Origin: Oreohelix idahoensis
Taxonomy: Eukaryota; Mollusca; Gastropoda; Stylommatophora; Oreohelicidae
Reading direction: 5' to 3'
DNA: 64,000 nucleotides
Assembly (NCBI GenBank): GCA_024509875.1
Contig: JAMPIV010015263.1
Location: 310,001-374,000, forward strand
Positions 10,174-19,819 of the stretch are shown piece after piece; the first letter of the stretch is position 1; each line of letters begins with the position of its first letter. A model generated the notes under the pieces. The model worked only from the letters and a program-made list of their open reading frames with translations, made no database searches and had not been told where the DNA came from. A program made the translations under genes and the position numbers.

Positions 10174-12464
10174 TGTCGTGAAATATTCTAATCCACATAT
10201 ATAAATTAAAAGGTAAAATATAAGCCACTGCATAAATACAAGCGTTTCCACAACACATTAAAACGGGTATTGCATTTCTAAGAAAAACATTGAGAGGCAC
10301 ACTGCGTAATGACCTAAATTAATCCTAACATTAATTATACTACGTTACCAAAACGAACGAACAGATGGACTCAAATAGATAGAGAGAAGGGAGAGGCAGA
10401 AAGCCGAACACGAGCAACACTAAACACGCGTCGCGCGATACACAATTGCTGCCATCACGCGTGTAAGGCCACATGCACTAACTTTTTTTCAGACGGACAG
10501 TGATAAAAACACTAACCTTCCCAGAGTTAGGTTTTAAAATCCTGAAAAACGCTTATTAGAAAAGATAACATTAGATGGGTTTACGTTTGAAAACATTACA
10601 GTACCCAGACAGCACATCTTCGAAACAGGAGGTAGAAGAAATTGCATATTTTGAACGCAGCCACTTAGCTCTTTTAAATTTGTATATTTTGGTTCCTTAG
10701 GGCTTGCTGACAAAGAATATGTAAAACGTTACGCAAATAGTCTAGGAATTAACAAGTTATAGCCAAAATAAAATGATGGTGCTGTCAGACAACACCCAAA
10801 ATCAGAATCGCTCAGTGGTAGATTTTTTAAACCACCATTGTACGGGAAATGGGCCACAAGTTACATTTGAACTGATTGGCTGGAATGATATGTAAGGCTA
10901 AACACGATTAGTCGGACTATAAATGCTATCCTTGGTTGTTAGGGGAGACGTAGGAAGGTAAGATTTTTTCAAACACTTGTCGAAACGTGGCTCCATTGGC
11001 CAGACTCGCTGATATAATCACTTAGGAGCGTTAGTTCGAGACCACTAGTTCAAATAAGCTTGATAAAGCAACAGTGCGTTGAAGCCAGCTCATATTTTTG
11101 CTAAATAAAAGCCTGGAACATAAGCAGATGGGAATTTGTGCCAGTATTTGTGCCAGAATTCATTGCTAGTAAACGTATCTGTGTTTATTTCCATGAATTG
11201 TGGAAGCTTGAAACATTCAGTATCTTTTAATGAAAATTGAATGTGAATTGTTAATTTATGCCTGTATATATGTGTAGTTCAGTAGCAAACATGATGTAAA
11301 GCCTATAATGCTCCAGCCTGAACAGAAGGTGTCGGAGGAAAGTAAAACGGCATGGAATGGCCAAACAGTACACTGACACCTAGATGATTGACTAGAAAGA
11401 AATAATGCTGGAATTGCAGAGGCGTAGTAACCATTAGGGAGGGAAATACTGGTATAAAATATTTCAGATGAAGCTGACAGTTGGCCTAACGCTCTGAACT
11501 CAATGTTTGTGATGTATTGTGCTCAGTGTAGAACTAGAGTATCAATTAGTTATGAAGTAGAGGGTACGTCCTTCTTGTTTTCAGGGACCGTGGTCTTGAT
11601 GGTATTGAGCAGCACCTGGTCAGAGCTTTGCTGAATCCAGAGTCGGACAGCATACTCCTTGGTCCATTTAGCTATCAGTGAGGGGTCTCCAGAGCCCAGG
11701 GGAGAAATCGAGCAGAGGAGTCTTTTCCTGCCGCCATCACGCAAGATAAGCTGATGTGGCCAGCTGAGCTCAACATTATGTACCCCCATCTTAAAATGAC
11801 CTTGTAAAAATAACATTAAGAGGGGAATTTAATTGTTTTAATATCAGGAACTGAGAACATCTCCAATACTAGTTCCAATAAAGACAAACTATTGAAGTCA
11901 TGATGACAAATACCAACAGAGCTTGAACAAAACAAAACCAGTATTACCTCATATTACCACTACACAACTGACACACATAGGATACTTTTAATAACATATG
12001 TCACTACAATATTCATATTGATAAATTCTGTACATATAACTTGTAATTAAAATTGATTGTGATTCCTGGTTCCCTTTGTATTTGAATCAGGACACATATA
12101 CATTCATGACAGCAATGAATACATATTGTTATTTGAAAAGTTATCAGTGACTCCTTTAAGATATCCTTGTAGAGTGTTTTATGTATGTGAGTGTCACAGT
12201 GTTGTCAAGTGTAGTGGAATAAATTAAATTGTTTATCTGTCTGTTGTTGTTTTGACTTACACTTCATCATACACATACCCTAGACATATAACGTAGTCAT
12301 CACACTATTCCAGAATAATTCTGACTGAGATATACATATGTGGCAGCAAGTAAGGTTATATATAATACACTACTCTTATTAGATATATATATATACCTTC
12401 ACAGCTGATCTCAGTCAGTACACTAAGTCCCCTATAAATATTTATAACATCCCACTTCACCAAA
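10174..12464 (+). repeat. 5' LTR of element 2
   Basis: It starts TGTCGTGAA and ends TTCACCAAA; the 3' copy ends TTCACCACA, a near-perfect inversion of the start. The last CA is therefore mutated in this copy. An inverted CCAAT box (ATTGG, 10874-10878) and TATAAA (10918-10923) mark a likely promoter about 745 bp into the LTR. An 88-codon frame on the opposite strand is preserved in both LTRs. Confidence 0.92.
11550..11816 (-). CDS. Antisense ORF in the LTR of element 2 (unknown)
   Basis: An 88-codon frame on the strand opposite to the retrotransposon, present with the same translation in the 3' LTR (18686-18952). Its composition is protein-like (WPHQL, GSGDPSLIAKW, AVRLW, VLLNT) and does not look like random AT-rich reading. 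WPH-L, a following Cys and a later RLW faintly recall the thigh/calf segments of integrin alpha chains. That is only a resemblance by eye. A pyrimidine-rich stretch ending in ACAAG lies just upstream of the start, so it could be a captured host exon. The identity of the two copies follows from LTR duplication and is not evidence of selection. Confidence 0.3.
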   Translation of the reverse strand: MLFLQGHFKMGVHNVELSWPHQLILRDGGRKRLLCSISPLGSGDPSLIAKWTKEYAVRLWIQQSSDQVLLNTIKTTVPENKKDVPSTS

Positions 12465-12469
12465 TATAT

Positions 12470-12487
12470 TGGGGGCTCGTCCGGGAT
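12470..12487 (+). other. Primer binding site, proline tRNA type
   Basis: TGGGGGCTCGTCCGGGAT lies five bases after the 5' LTR. It is complementary to the 3' end of tRNA-Pro and has the same sequence as the primer site of murine leukaemia virus. Element 3 has the identical 18 bases one base after its LTR. Confidence 0.93.
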
Positions 12488-12666
12488 TTTGAATCTTTAC
12501 CTATTAAAAATAGTGGGGGTAATTCACTTCAGGGAATATAAGAATTAAAAGGTATCCTTGGGTGGAATTAAATAAGGTTGAGCTCTCGGTGCCTGTGTTG
12601 TCCATTAGATATATATTTAGAGATTCAATTGTTGGTTAGACATTGTATAAACTTACCTGATAGACA

Positions 12667-14448
12667 ATGGCGGACCTGGCCAAATTTCGATCTGCTGCTG
12701 TTCAGACTGCAAAAGAGTTAGGATTAGATGGGCAAGTTATGGTTGCCTATGTCACTACGGAATGTGACAAATTTATTGAACGCGAAGAAAGAAGGTTTGA
12801 AGCCGAAAGAAAGTTAGAGGCTGAAAGGGAAATTAAGAAGTTACAGTTTGAGGCTGAGGCTGAGACTAAGAGGTTGCAGGCTGAGGCTGAGACTAAGAGG
12901 TTGCAGATTGAGGCTGAGGCTAAGAAATTGGAAGCAGAAAGAGAAGAGAAGAAATTAGCTGCAGAAAGGGAAGCCGAGGAAAGAAGACAGGCTGCAGAAA
13001 GAGAAGAGAAGAAATTAGCTGCAGAAAGGGAAGCCGAGGAAAGAAGACAGGCTGTAGAAAGAGAAGAGAAGAAATTAGCTGCAGAAAGGGAAGAGAAGAA
13101 ATTAGCTGCAGAAAGGGAAGCAGAAGAAAGAAGATTGACTGCAGAGAGGGAAGCAGAAAAGGAGGAGAAGAGATTACAAAGGGAACATGAGTTACGACTA
13201 AGGGAGTTTGAGTTTCAAGGCCATGCTCCTGAAAATGGTGCCAGTCCCTTTGCCTCTGATGCCACTGCTAGCCAAGGAGCCTCAACCTCAGCTATGAATT
13301 TTCATTTAGATCATTTTGTTGAGAAAGACGATGATATAGAGAGCTATCTAAATAGGTATGAACTATTAGCTACGACGTATGGGTTAGAGAGAGAAAGGTG
13401 GAGCTTAAAGTTATCTCAAGGACTTCGTGGGGCTGCTTATGAAGTTTTTGCAAAAATGAGCAGAGGTGATCAGGAAAATTATGACATGCTAAAGCAGGCT
13501 CTTTTGTTAAGATATGAAAAGAATGCAGAATTTTATAGGAAAAAATTTAGGAATGCTAAACTACTGTCAGGTGAAACCTATCACCAGTTCTCTGCACGAA
13601 TAGAGACATACTTGGAGAAATGGACTTCTCTGGGGAAAACCCAAGATCTTAAGGAAATGGTCCTTATAGAGCAACTAAGAGAGTCCATGGCTCCAGACCT
13701 GAGAAAGTTTCTCATGGAACAAGGTGCAGAGAGGCTGGGTGAGCTGCTAAATGTTGCTGAAAGGTATCAAGCAGCTCAAGCAGAGGTAACAGGTAATAAA
13801 AAGAAACAAGTGGATAACTTTAGGGCACCACAGAACTTTAATAAATTTGATCCTAGGGATCAAAACAAAGGTAAGCACCAGTTTGATAGGCCACGGTATG
13901 AAAATAAAAATAAATTCCCACAATTCGATGAAAGGAAATATGATGAAAGAAAATCTTTCAACCAAGGAAAAAGGTGGTGTAAAAATTGTAAGATGAACAA
14001 TCATGACACTGACCATTGTAGAAGGAAACCTCCTCATTGTGCTGCTATGACATCGGGGAAAAAGGAAAAGAAGGTCAAACCTGAAGAACTACAGGAACCA
14101 TACCACCCCCCAGTGTGTGAAGATGTCATCTGTAATGGTGTCACTATAAGGTGTTTATATGATACCGGTTTAGATTACGATTCCGTTGTGAGTTCTCACC
14201 TGGTGCAGGCCGATCAATACACCACAGAAACAGTGGAGATTCAAACTGCAGCTAAGGATGTAGCTACCATGACACTTCCCGTCGCTCGAATAAAAGTGAA
14301 AACGCGATATGTGGAAGGAATCATAAAAGCAGCAGTGATAAATGAGCCAATCTACCCTCTGATATTGGGGTGTAGATATGTCTTCTTGGGGAATCCCAAG
14401 AGACCTGTGATATTGGCAACAGTGCAGACCAGATCAGGAGGAGGATAA
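12667..14448 (+). CDS. gag: Gag-protease polyprotein of element 2
   Basis: 593 codons, starting at the first ATG after the primer site. Residues about 40-185 are a strongly charged coiled coil of EREEKKLAAERE-type repeats. A capsid-like region starts near 213 (MNFHLDHFVEKDDD). Its C-terminal part, about residues 285-370 (YHQFSARIETYLEKW, MVLIEQLRESM, LRKFLMEQGAE), resembles the SCAN fold, which published work derives from Gmr1-like gag. A CX2CX4HX4C zinc knuckle lies near 438-451 (CKNCKMNNHDTDHC). A retropepsin-like active site, YDTG, is near 499. Gag packages the RNA and the protease matures the polyprotein. The frame ends in a GGAGGAGGA run just before the integrase frame. The related element 3 reads protease and the start of the integrase region in one frame there, so the stop may come from a one-base insertion. 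Confidence 0.92.
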   Translation: MADLAKFRSAAVQTAKELGLDGQVMVAYVTTECDKFIEREERRFEAERKLEAEREIKKLQFEAEAETKRLQAEAETKRLQIEAEAKKLEAEREEKKLAAEREAEERRQAAEREEKKLAAEREAEERRQAVEREEKKLAAEREEKKLAAEREAEERRLTAEREAEKEEKRLQREHELRLREFEFQGHAPENGASPFASDATASQGASTSAMNFHLDHFVEKDDDIESYLNRYELLATTYGLERERWSLKLSQGLRGAAYEVFAKMSRGDQENYDMLKQALLLRYEKNAEFYRKKFRNAKLLSGETYHQFSARIETYLEKWTSLGKTQDLKEMVLIEQLRESMAPDLRKFLMEQGAERLGELLNVAERYQAAQAEVTGNKKKQVDNFRAPQNFNKFDPRDQNKGKHQFDRPRYENKNKFPQFDERKYDERKSFNQGKRWCKNCKMNNHDTDHCRRKPPHCAAMTSGKKEKKVKPEELQEPYHPPVCEDVICNGVTIRCLYDTGLDYDSVVSSHLVQADQYTTETVEIQTAAKDVATMTLPVARIKVKTRYVEGIIKAAVINEPIYPLILGCRYVFLGNPKRPVILATVQTRSGGG

Positions 14449-14473
14449 TCCAATAAATACTCACCCAGATGAG

Positions 14474-17242
14474 ATGAGGAAGGCACAGGCTGAGGACAAA
14501 ACACTCAAGCCATGTTTCAAGAAGTTGCCCAAATCTCATACACCTCCAGGCAAGGGAGAGTTTTATATGAAGAACAAACTGATATATAGGAAGGCTGGAT
14601 CTGAATCCAATGGTCACGGACAGCTGGTCCTTCCCACTTCATATAGGACTAAAGTGTTGGAACTAGGGCATGCGATTCCCTTCAGTGGTCATATGGGAAT
14701 CAGCGCAACAGGACAGCGAATAGCTTGTCACTATTTCTGGCCAGGAATAACTGAAGATATCAAACGATATGTAAAATCCTGTCCAGAGTGCCAACGAGTA
14801 GCACCTAAACATTGGACTGCACCAGCAACTCTGGGGGAAATGCCCATAGTGGGAACACCCTTTGAGAGAGTTGCCGTGGATCTTGTGGGACCTCTCACCC
14901 GAACCAAGAGAAGGAACAGCTTCATTCTGACTCTGGTGGACACTTGTTCTATGTGGGGAGAGGCTGTATCCCTGTCATCGATTGATTCTAAACATGTGGC
15001 AGAGGCATTGCTCACAATTTTCACAAGGTTAGGCTTTCCCAATCAAATCTTGACTGATAATGGCTCTCAGTTCAAGGGGAAACTAACTGAAGAAGTTTTC
15101 AGGATCTTCCAGGCCAAACACTTCCATTGTAGTGTGTATCATCCCCAAGGGAACGGCCAAGTGGAAAGATTTAACGGCACATTGATGTCGATCCTGAGAA
15201 AGTTGGCACACGAAAAACCAGATACATGGGACCAGTACCTGCACGCCGCCCTCTTTGCTTATAGGGAGGTACCCCATAGTTCAACCGGTATGGCCCCGGC
15301 AACATTATTGTTTGGAAGGCCAATAAAAGGTCCACTCGAAGCTTTGTTAAGAACGTGGACTGATGAAAAGGCAGAGGAAAACATTACATCTTCATACCAA
15401 TATGTGAATGAGCTGACCACTCGTTTAAAAACTGGCTGGAAACTTGCCAATGAAAATTTGAAACAAGCCAGGAAGAAACATGCTGCCTATTATAACAGGA
15501 AGGCGAAAGACAGAAATTTGGCTGTGGGAGAGAAAGTACTGCTTCTTTTGCCCGGGAGTCAGAATAAGTTACAAATTGGATGGCAGGGTCCATATACAGT
15601 TCTAGAGAAGGTGTCTAGAACAAATTATAAGATAGATAAGAAGGGGAAAGAAAAAATCTATCATGTGAATCTCCTGAAGAAATATTTGGAAAGAGAACAT
15701 CAGGAAGAGACACACTTGTTGACCTTGTCCATCGCCATGGAGATGAAAAAGGAACCACTTTCATCATTTGAATATCCATTACACCCCTGTGAGACAGCAG
15801 CACAGGTGAAAATCAGTACACATTTATCGAAAACTCAGAAAGAGAGAGTGCAACAGGTTCTAAATAATCATGCAGAGGTGTTAACAGACCGACCAGGGCA
15901 TACAAACCTATTGGAATATGATATGAAACTGATAGACCCCACACCTGTCTGTATGAAACCATATTCGATTCCGTTTGCTAAGGAGAAAGCTTTGAAGGAA
16001 GAGATAGACTATCTATTGAAGGAAGGAATTATTTCGCACAGTGAATCTTCGTATAGTTCCGATGTTGTACTCTTAAGGAAGCCCTCTGGAGAACATAGAC
16101 TCTGTATAGATTACAGGAGACTGAATGCTATTACAGAAGGACAGGTGGATCCATTGCCGGATACAAATCAGCTGTTTGCCAGACTAAATAAAGCTAAATA
16201 TTTCTCAAAAGTGGATCTGAGTAAAGGATACTATCAGATTCCAGTAAAGCCCGAGGTTAGACCATACCTAGCTTTTAGTACCTCAGAAGGACACTATGAG
16301 TTTAATAGATTGCCATTTGGATTGAAGAATGCGCCTAGTGTCTTCTCTAGAATGATGAGAAAATTATTGGACCCTCTGAATAATCCATGTATAACAAATT
16401 TCATGGATGATATCCTGATAGCAACAGAAACATTTGAGGAACACATTGACTCTCTGAAGATGCTGTTTGATCGACTTAGGGAAGCAAATTTAACAGCCCG
16501 ACCAACCAAATGTTGCGTTGGATGTAAAGAATTGGAATTTTTGGGACACACAGTTTATCAGGGAAACATGACCCCTGACCCAAAGAATTTAGAGAAACTA
16601 AAGAAAGCCCCGAGACCACAAACCAAGAAGGACGTGAGATCCTTTGTCTCATTATGTGGTTTCTACCAGAAGTATATCAAAAACTTTAATTCCATATGTG
16701 CACCGTTAACTGATTTGACACGTAAAGGACATCCAGATCGCATTACATGGACACCACAATGTGAAATGACTTACCAAGAATTGAAGGAAAAGCTCACAAG
16801 TAAACCCATTTTGAAATTACCTGACTTAAGTCAAGAATTCATAGTAAGGACGGATGCAAGTAATACTGGGCTAGGTGCAACTCTACTACAGAAATCAGAT
16901 GCATTGGATGGGGAATTAAGCCCAGTGGCATATGCTAGCAGAAAATTGAATAAAGCTGAAATCAATTACTCAACTAGCGAAAAAGAATGTCTTGCAGTAA
17001 TATGGGCAATAAAGAAATTCAATATTTATCTGTATGGGAAGGCCTTTAAGTTGCAAACAGACCACAAACCTTTATCGTTTCTAGCACAGGCTAGGCATGA
17101 GAACTCTAGGTTACTCCGATGGTCTTTACTTTTGGCTCCATATAATTTTAGCATTGAGTATATATCTGAAAAAACAAATTTGGGAGCGGACTTTTTAAGC
17201 CGCCATCCGTGTGATGAGAATCACCGTAAACCCCAGAAATAA
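14474..17242 (+). CDS. pol: Pol of element 2: integrase, RT, RNase H
   Basis: 922 codons; homology begins slightly upstream of this ATG, in the same frame. The integrase zinc domain (LGHAIPFSGH, then CPEC) is near residues 70-100. The D,D35E core follows: VAVDLVG near 136, LTDNGSQF near 194, GQVERFNG near 230, with 35 residues between the last two. A GPY/F module (WQGPYTVLE) is near 370. RT follows, with KVDLSKGYYQI, LPFGLKNAPS and catalytic FMDD near 644, then RNase H with TDAS near 792, SEKE and TDH. All catalytic residues are present. Integrase joins the cDNA to the chromosome; RT and RNase H make the cDNA. Integrase before RT is the Gmr1 order. The frame is +1 relative to gag-protease. 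Confidence 0.95.
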   Translation: MRKAQAEDKTLKPCFKKLPKSHTPPGKGEFYMKNKLIYRKAGSESNGHGQLVLPTSYRTKVLELGHAIPFSGHMGISATGQRIACHYFWPGITEDIKRYVKSCPECQRVAPKHWTAPATLGEMPIVGTPFERVAVDLVGPLTRTKRRNSFILTLVDTCSMWGEAVSLSSIDSKHVAEALLTIFTRLGFPNQILTDNGSQFKGKLTEEVFRIFQAKHFHCSVYHPQGNGQVERFNGTLMSILRKLAHEKPDTWDQYLHAALFAYREVPHSSTGMAPATLLFGRPIKGPLEALLRTWTDEKAEENITSSYQYVNELTTRLKTGWKLANENLKQARKKHAAYYNRKAKDRNLAVGEKVLLLLPGSQNKLQIGWQGPYTVLEKVSRTNYKIDKKGKEKIYHVNLLKKYLEREHQEETHLLTLSIAMEMKKEPLSSFEYPLHPCETAAQVKISTHLSKTQKERVQQVLNNHAEVLTDRPGHTNLLEYDMKLIDPTPVCMKPYSIPFAKEKALKEEIDYLLKEGIISHSESSYSSDVVLLRKPSGEHRLCIDYRRLNAITEGQVDPLPDTNQLFARLNKAKYFSKVDLSKGYYQIPVKPEVRPYLAFSTSEGHYEFNRLPFGLKNAPSVFSRMMRKLLDPLNNPCITNFMDDILIATETFEEHIDSLKMLFDRLREANLTARPTKCCVGCKELEFLGHTVYQGNMTPDPKNLEKLKKAPRPQTKKDVRSFVSLCGFYQKYIKNFNSICAPLTDLTRKGHPDRITWTPQCEMTYQELKEKLTSKPILKLPDLSQEFIVRTDASNTGLGATLLQKSDALDGELSPVAYASRKLNKAEINYSTSEKECLAVIWAIKKFNIYLYGKAFKLQTDHKPLSFLAQARHENSRLLRWSLLLAPYNFSIEYISEKTNLGADFLSRHPCDENHRKPQK

Positions 17243-17298
17243 TAATAAATTTCTCTATGTGTATATAGAATAAAGGACTGACATGGGATGTCTGTTTT

Positions 17299-17309
17299 AA
17301 GAGGGGAGG
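17299..17309 (+). other. Polypurine tract of element 2
   Basis: AAGAGGGGAGG lies directly before the 3' LTR, at the expected position for the primer of plus-strand DNA synthesis. Confidence 0.85.
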
Positions 17310-19598
17310 TGTCGTGAAATATTCTAATCCACATATATAAATTAAAAGGTAAAATATAAGCCACTGCATAAATACAAGCGTTTCCACAACACATTAAAAC
17401 GGGTATTGCATTTCTAAGAAAAACATTGAGAGGCACACTGCGTAATGACCTAAATTAATCCTGACATTAATTATACTACGTTACCAAAACGAACGAACAG
17501 ATGGACTCAAATAGATAGAGAGAAGGGAGAGGCAGAAAGCCGAACACGAGCAACACTAAACACGCGTCGCGCGATACACAATTGCTGCCATCACGCGTGT
17601 AAGGCCACATGCACTAACTTTTTTTCAGACGGACAGTGATAAAAACACTAACCTTCCCAGAGTTAGGTTTTAAAATCCTGAAAAACGCTTATTAGAAAAG
17701 ATAACATTAGATGGGTTTACGTTTGAAAACATTACAGTACCCAGACAGCACATCTTCGAAACAGGAGGTAGAAGAAATTGCATATTTTGAACGCAGCCAC
17801 TTAGCTCTTTTAAATTTGTATATTTGGGTTCCTTAGGACTTGCTGACAAAGAATATGTAAAACGTTACGCAAATAGTCTAGGAATTAACAAGTTATAGCC
17901 AAAATAAAATGATGGTGCTGTCAGACAACACCCAAAATCAGAATCGCTCAGTGGTAGATTTTTTAAACCACCATTGTACGGGAAATGGGCCACAAGTTAC
18001 ATTTGAACTGATTGGCTGGAATGATATGTAAGGCTAAACACGATTAGTCGGACTATAAATGCTATCCTTGGTTGTTAGGGGAGACGTAGGAAGGTAAATT
18101 TTTTTCAAACACTTGTCGAAACGTGGCTCCATTGGCCAGACTCGCTGATATAATCACTTAGGAGCGTTAGTTCGAGACCACTAGTTCAAATAAGCTTGAT
18201 AATGCAACAGTGCGTTGAAGCCAGCTCATATTTTTGCTAAATAAAAGCCTGGAACATAAGCAGATGGGAATTTGTGCCAGTATTTGTGCCAGAATTCATT
18301 GCTAGTCAACGTATCTGTGTTTATTTCCATGAATTGTGGAAGCTTGAAACATTCAGTATCTTTTAATGAAAATTGAATGTGAATTGTTAATTTATGCCTG
18401 TATATATGTGTAGTTCAGTAGCAAACATGATGTAAAGCCTATAATGCTCCAGCCTGAACAGAAGGTGTCGGAGGAAAGTAAAACGGCATGGAATGGCCAA
18501 ACAGTACACTGACACCTAGATGATTGACTAGAAAGAAATAATGCTGGAATTGCAGAGGCGTAGTAACCATTAGGGAGGGAAATACTGGTATAAAGTATTT
18601 CAGATGAAGCTGACAGTTGGCCTAACGCTCTGAACTCAATGTTTGTGATGTATTGTGCTCAGTGTAGAACTAGAGTATCAATTAGTTATGAAGTAGAGGG
18701 TACGTCCTTCTTGTTTTCAGGGACCGTGGTCTTGATGGTATTGAGCAGCACCTGGTCAGAGCTTTGCTGAATCCAGAGTCGGACAGCATACTCCTTGGTC
18801 CATTTAGCTATCAGTGAGGGGTCTCCAGAGCCCAGGGGAGAAATCGAGCAGAGGAGTCTTTTCCTGCCGCCATCACGCAAGATAAGCTGATGTGGCCAGC
18901 TGAGCTCAACATTATGTACCCCCATCTTAAAATGACCTTGTAAAAATAACATTAAGAGGGGAATTTAATTGTTTTAATATCAGGAACTGAGAACATCTCC
19001 AATACTAGTTCCAATAAAGACAAACTATTGAAGTCATGATGACAAATACCAACAGAGCTTGAACAAAACAAAACCAGTATTACCTCATATTACCACTACA
19101 CAACTGACACACATAGGATACTTTTAATAACACATGTCACTACAATATTCATATTGATAAATTCTGTACATATAACTTGTAATTAAAATTGATTGTGATT
19201 CCTGGTTCCCTTTGTATTTGAATCAGGACACACATACATTCATGACAGCAATGAATACATATTGTTATTTGAAAAGTTATCAGTGACTCCTTTAAGATAT
19301 CCTTGTAGAGTGTTTTATGTATGTGAGTGTCACAGTGTTGTCAAGTGTAGTGGAATAAATTAAATTGTTTATCTGTCTGTTGTTGTTTTGACTTACACTT
19401 CATCATACACATACCCTAGACATATAACATAGTCATCACATTATTCCAGAATAATTCTGACTGAGATATACATATGTGGCAGCAAGTAAGGTTATATATA
19501 ATACACTACTCTTATTAGATATATATATACCTTCACAGCTGATCTCAGTCAGTACACTAAGTCCCCTATAAATATTTATAACATCCCACTTCACCACA
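17310..19598 (+). repeat. 3' LTR of element 2
   Basis: It is nearly identical to the 5' LTR; I count about a dozen substitutions and one 2-bp difference in an AT run over 2.29 kb. It ends TTCACCACA, followed at once by the ACGAC duplication and the rest of LINE-B. TATAAA is at 18054-18059. It keeps the same antisense frame (18686-18952). Confidence 0.93.
18686..18952 (-). CDS. Antisense ORF in the 3' LTR (second copy)
   Basis: Same translation as the frame at 11550-11816, as expected for young LTR copies. See that entry for the faint integrin-alpha-like pattern. Neither copy has proven expression. Confidence 0.3.
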   Translation of the reverse strand: MLFLQGHFKMGVHNVELSWPHQLILRDGGRKRLLCSISPLGSGDPSLIAKWTKEYAVRLWIQQSSDQVLLNTIKTTVPENKKDVPSTS

Positions 19599-19819
19599 AC
19601 GACAAGCATGGGAAACAAAGAGCCAGGGATCCAGACCTCCAGGACGACCCAGAGTTCGCTGGGAGGACAATATTAGACAATCTTTGAAGGACCGAGGACT
19701 AGAATGGAACCAGGCCTGGAAGAAGACAGCTGATAGAATAGTCTGGCGCTCTCTCATCCAAACCTCTACACCTCATGGTAGAAGGGGAACGACTAAGTAA
19801 GTAAGTAAGAAAGGATAGA

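Larger units (their letters stand above)
10174..19598 (+). mobile_element. Gmr1-like Ty3/Gypsy retrotransposon, nearly complete (element 2)
   Basis: It has LTR (10174-12464), primer site, gag-protease, pol, purine tract and LTR (17310-19598), about 9.4 kb in all. A 5-bp duplication ACGAC flanks it (10169-10173 and 19599-19603). The domain order is capsid, zinc knuckle, protease, integrase, RT, RNase H. Integrase before RT is the arrangement described for Gmr1-like elements, and it differs from ordinary Ty3/Gypsy elements. The two LTRs together make up about half of the element. By eye they differ at roughly a dozen positions, so the insertion is young. One frame change separates protease from integrase. 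No envelope-like ORF follows pol. Confidence 0.95.
9784..19805 (+). pseudogene. LINE-B 3' fragment split by element 2
   Basis: The left arm (9784-10173) encodes the C-terminal end of a non-LTR reverse transcriptase: VYRSTYVPVLTYGCESWA, then LRWFGHVCRMGEDRLPR. The right arm (19604-19805) continues with GRPRVRWEDNIRQSLKD and ends in a TAAG repeat tail. The whole is flanked by a 14-bp duplication, TAAGAAAGGATAGA (9770-9783 and 19806-19819), so this is a 5'-truncated LINE insertion of about 0.6 kb. Element 2 later inserted into it. It has lost endonuclease and the catalytic RT domain and cannot be active. Confidence 0.88.

Noticed and set aside
17243..17309. Envelope gene after pol in element 2
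   Set aside because: Only about 70 bases separate the pol stop from the 3' LTR; there is no third ORF.
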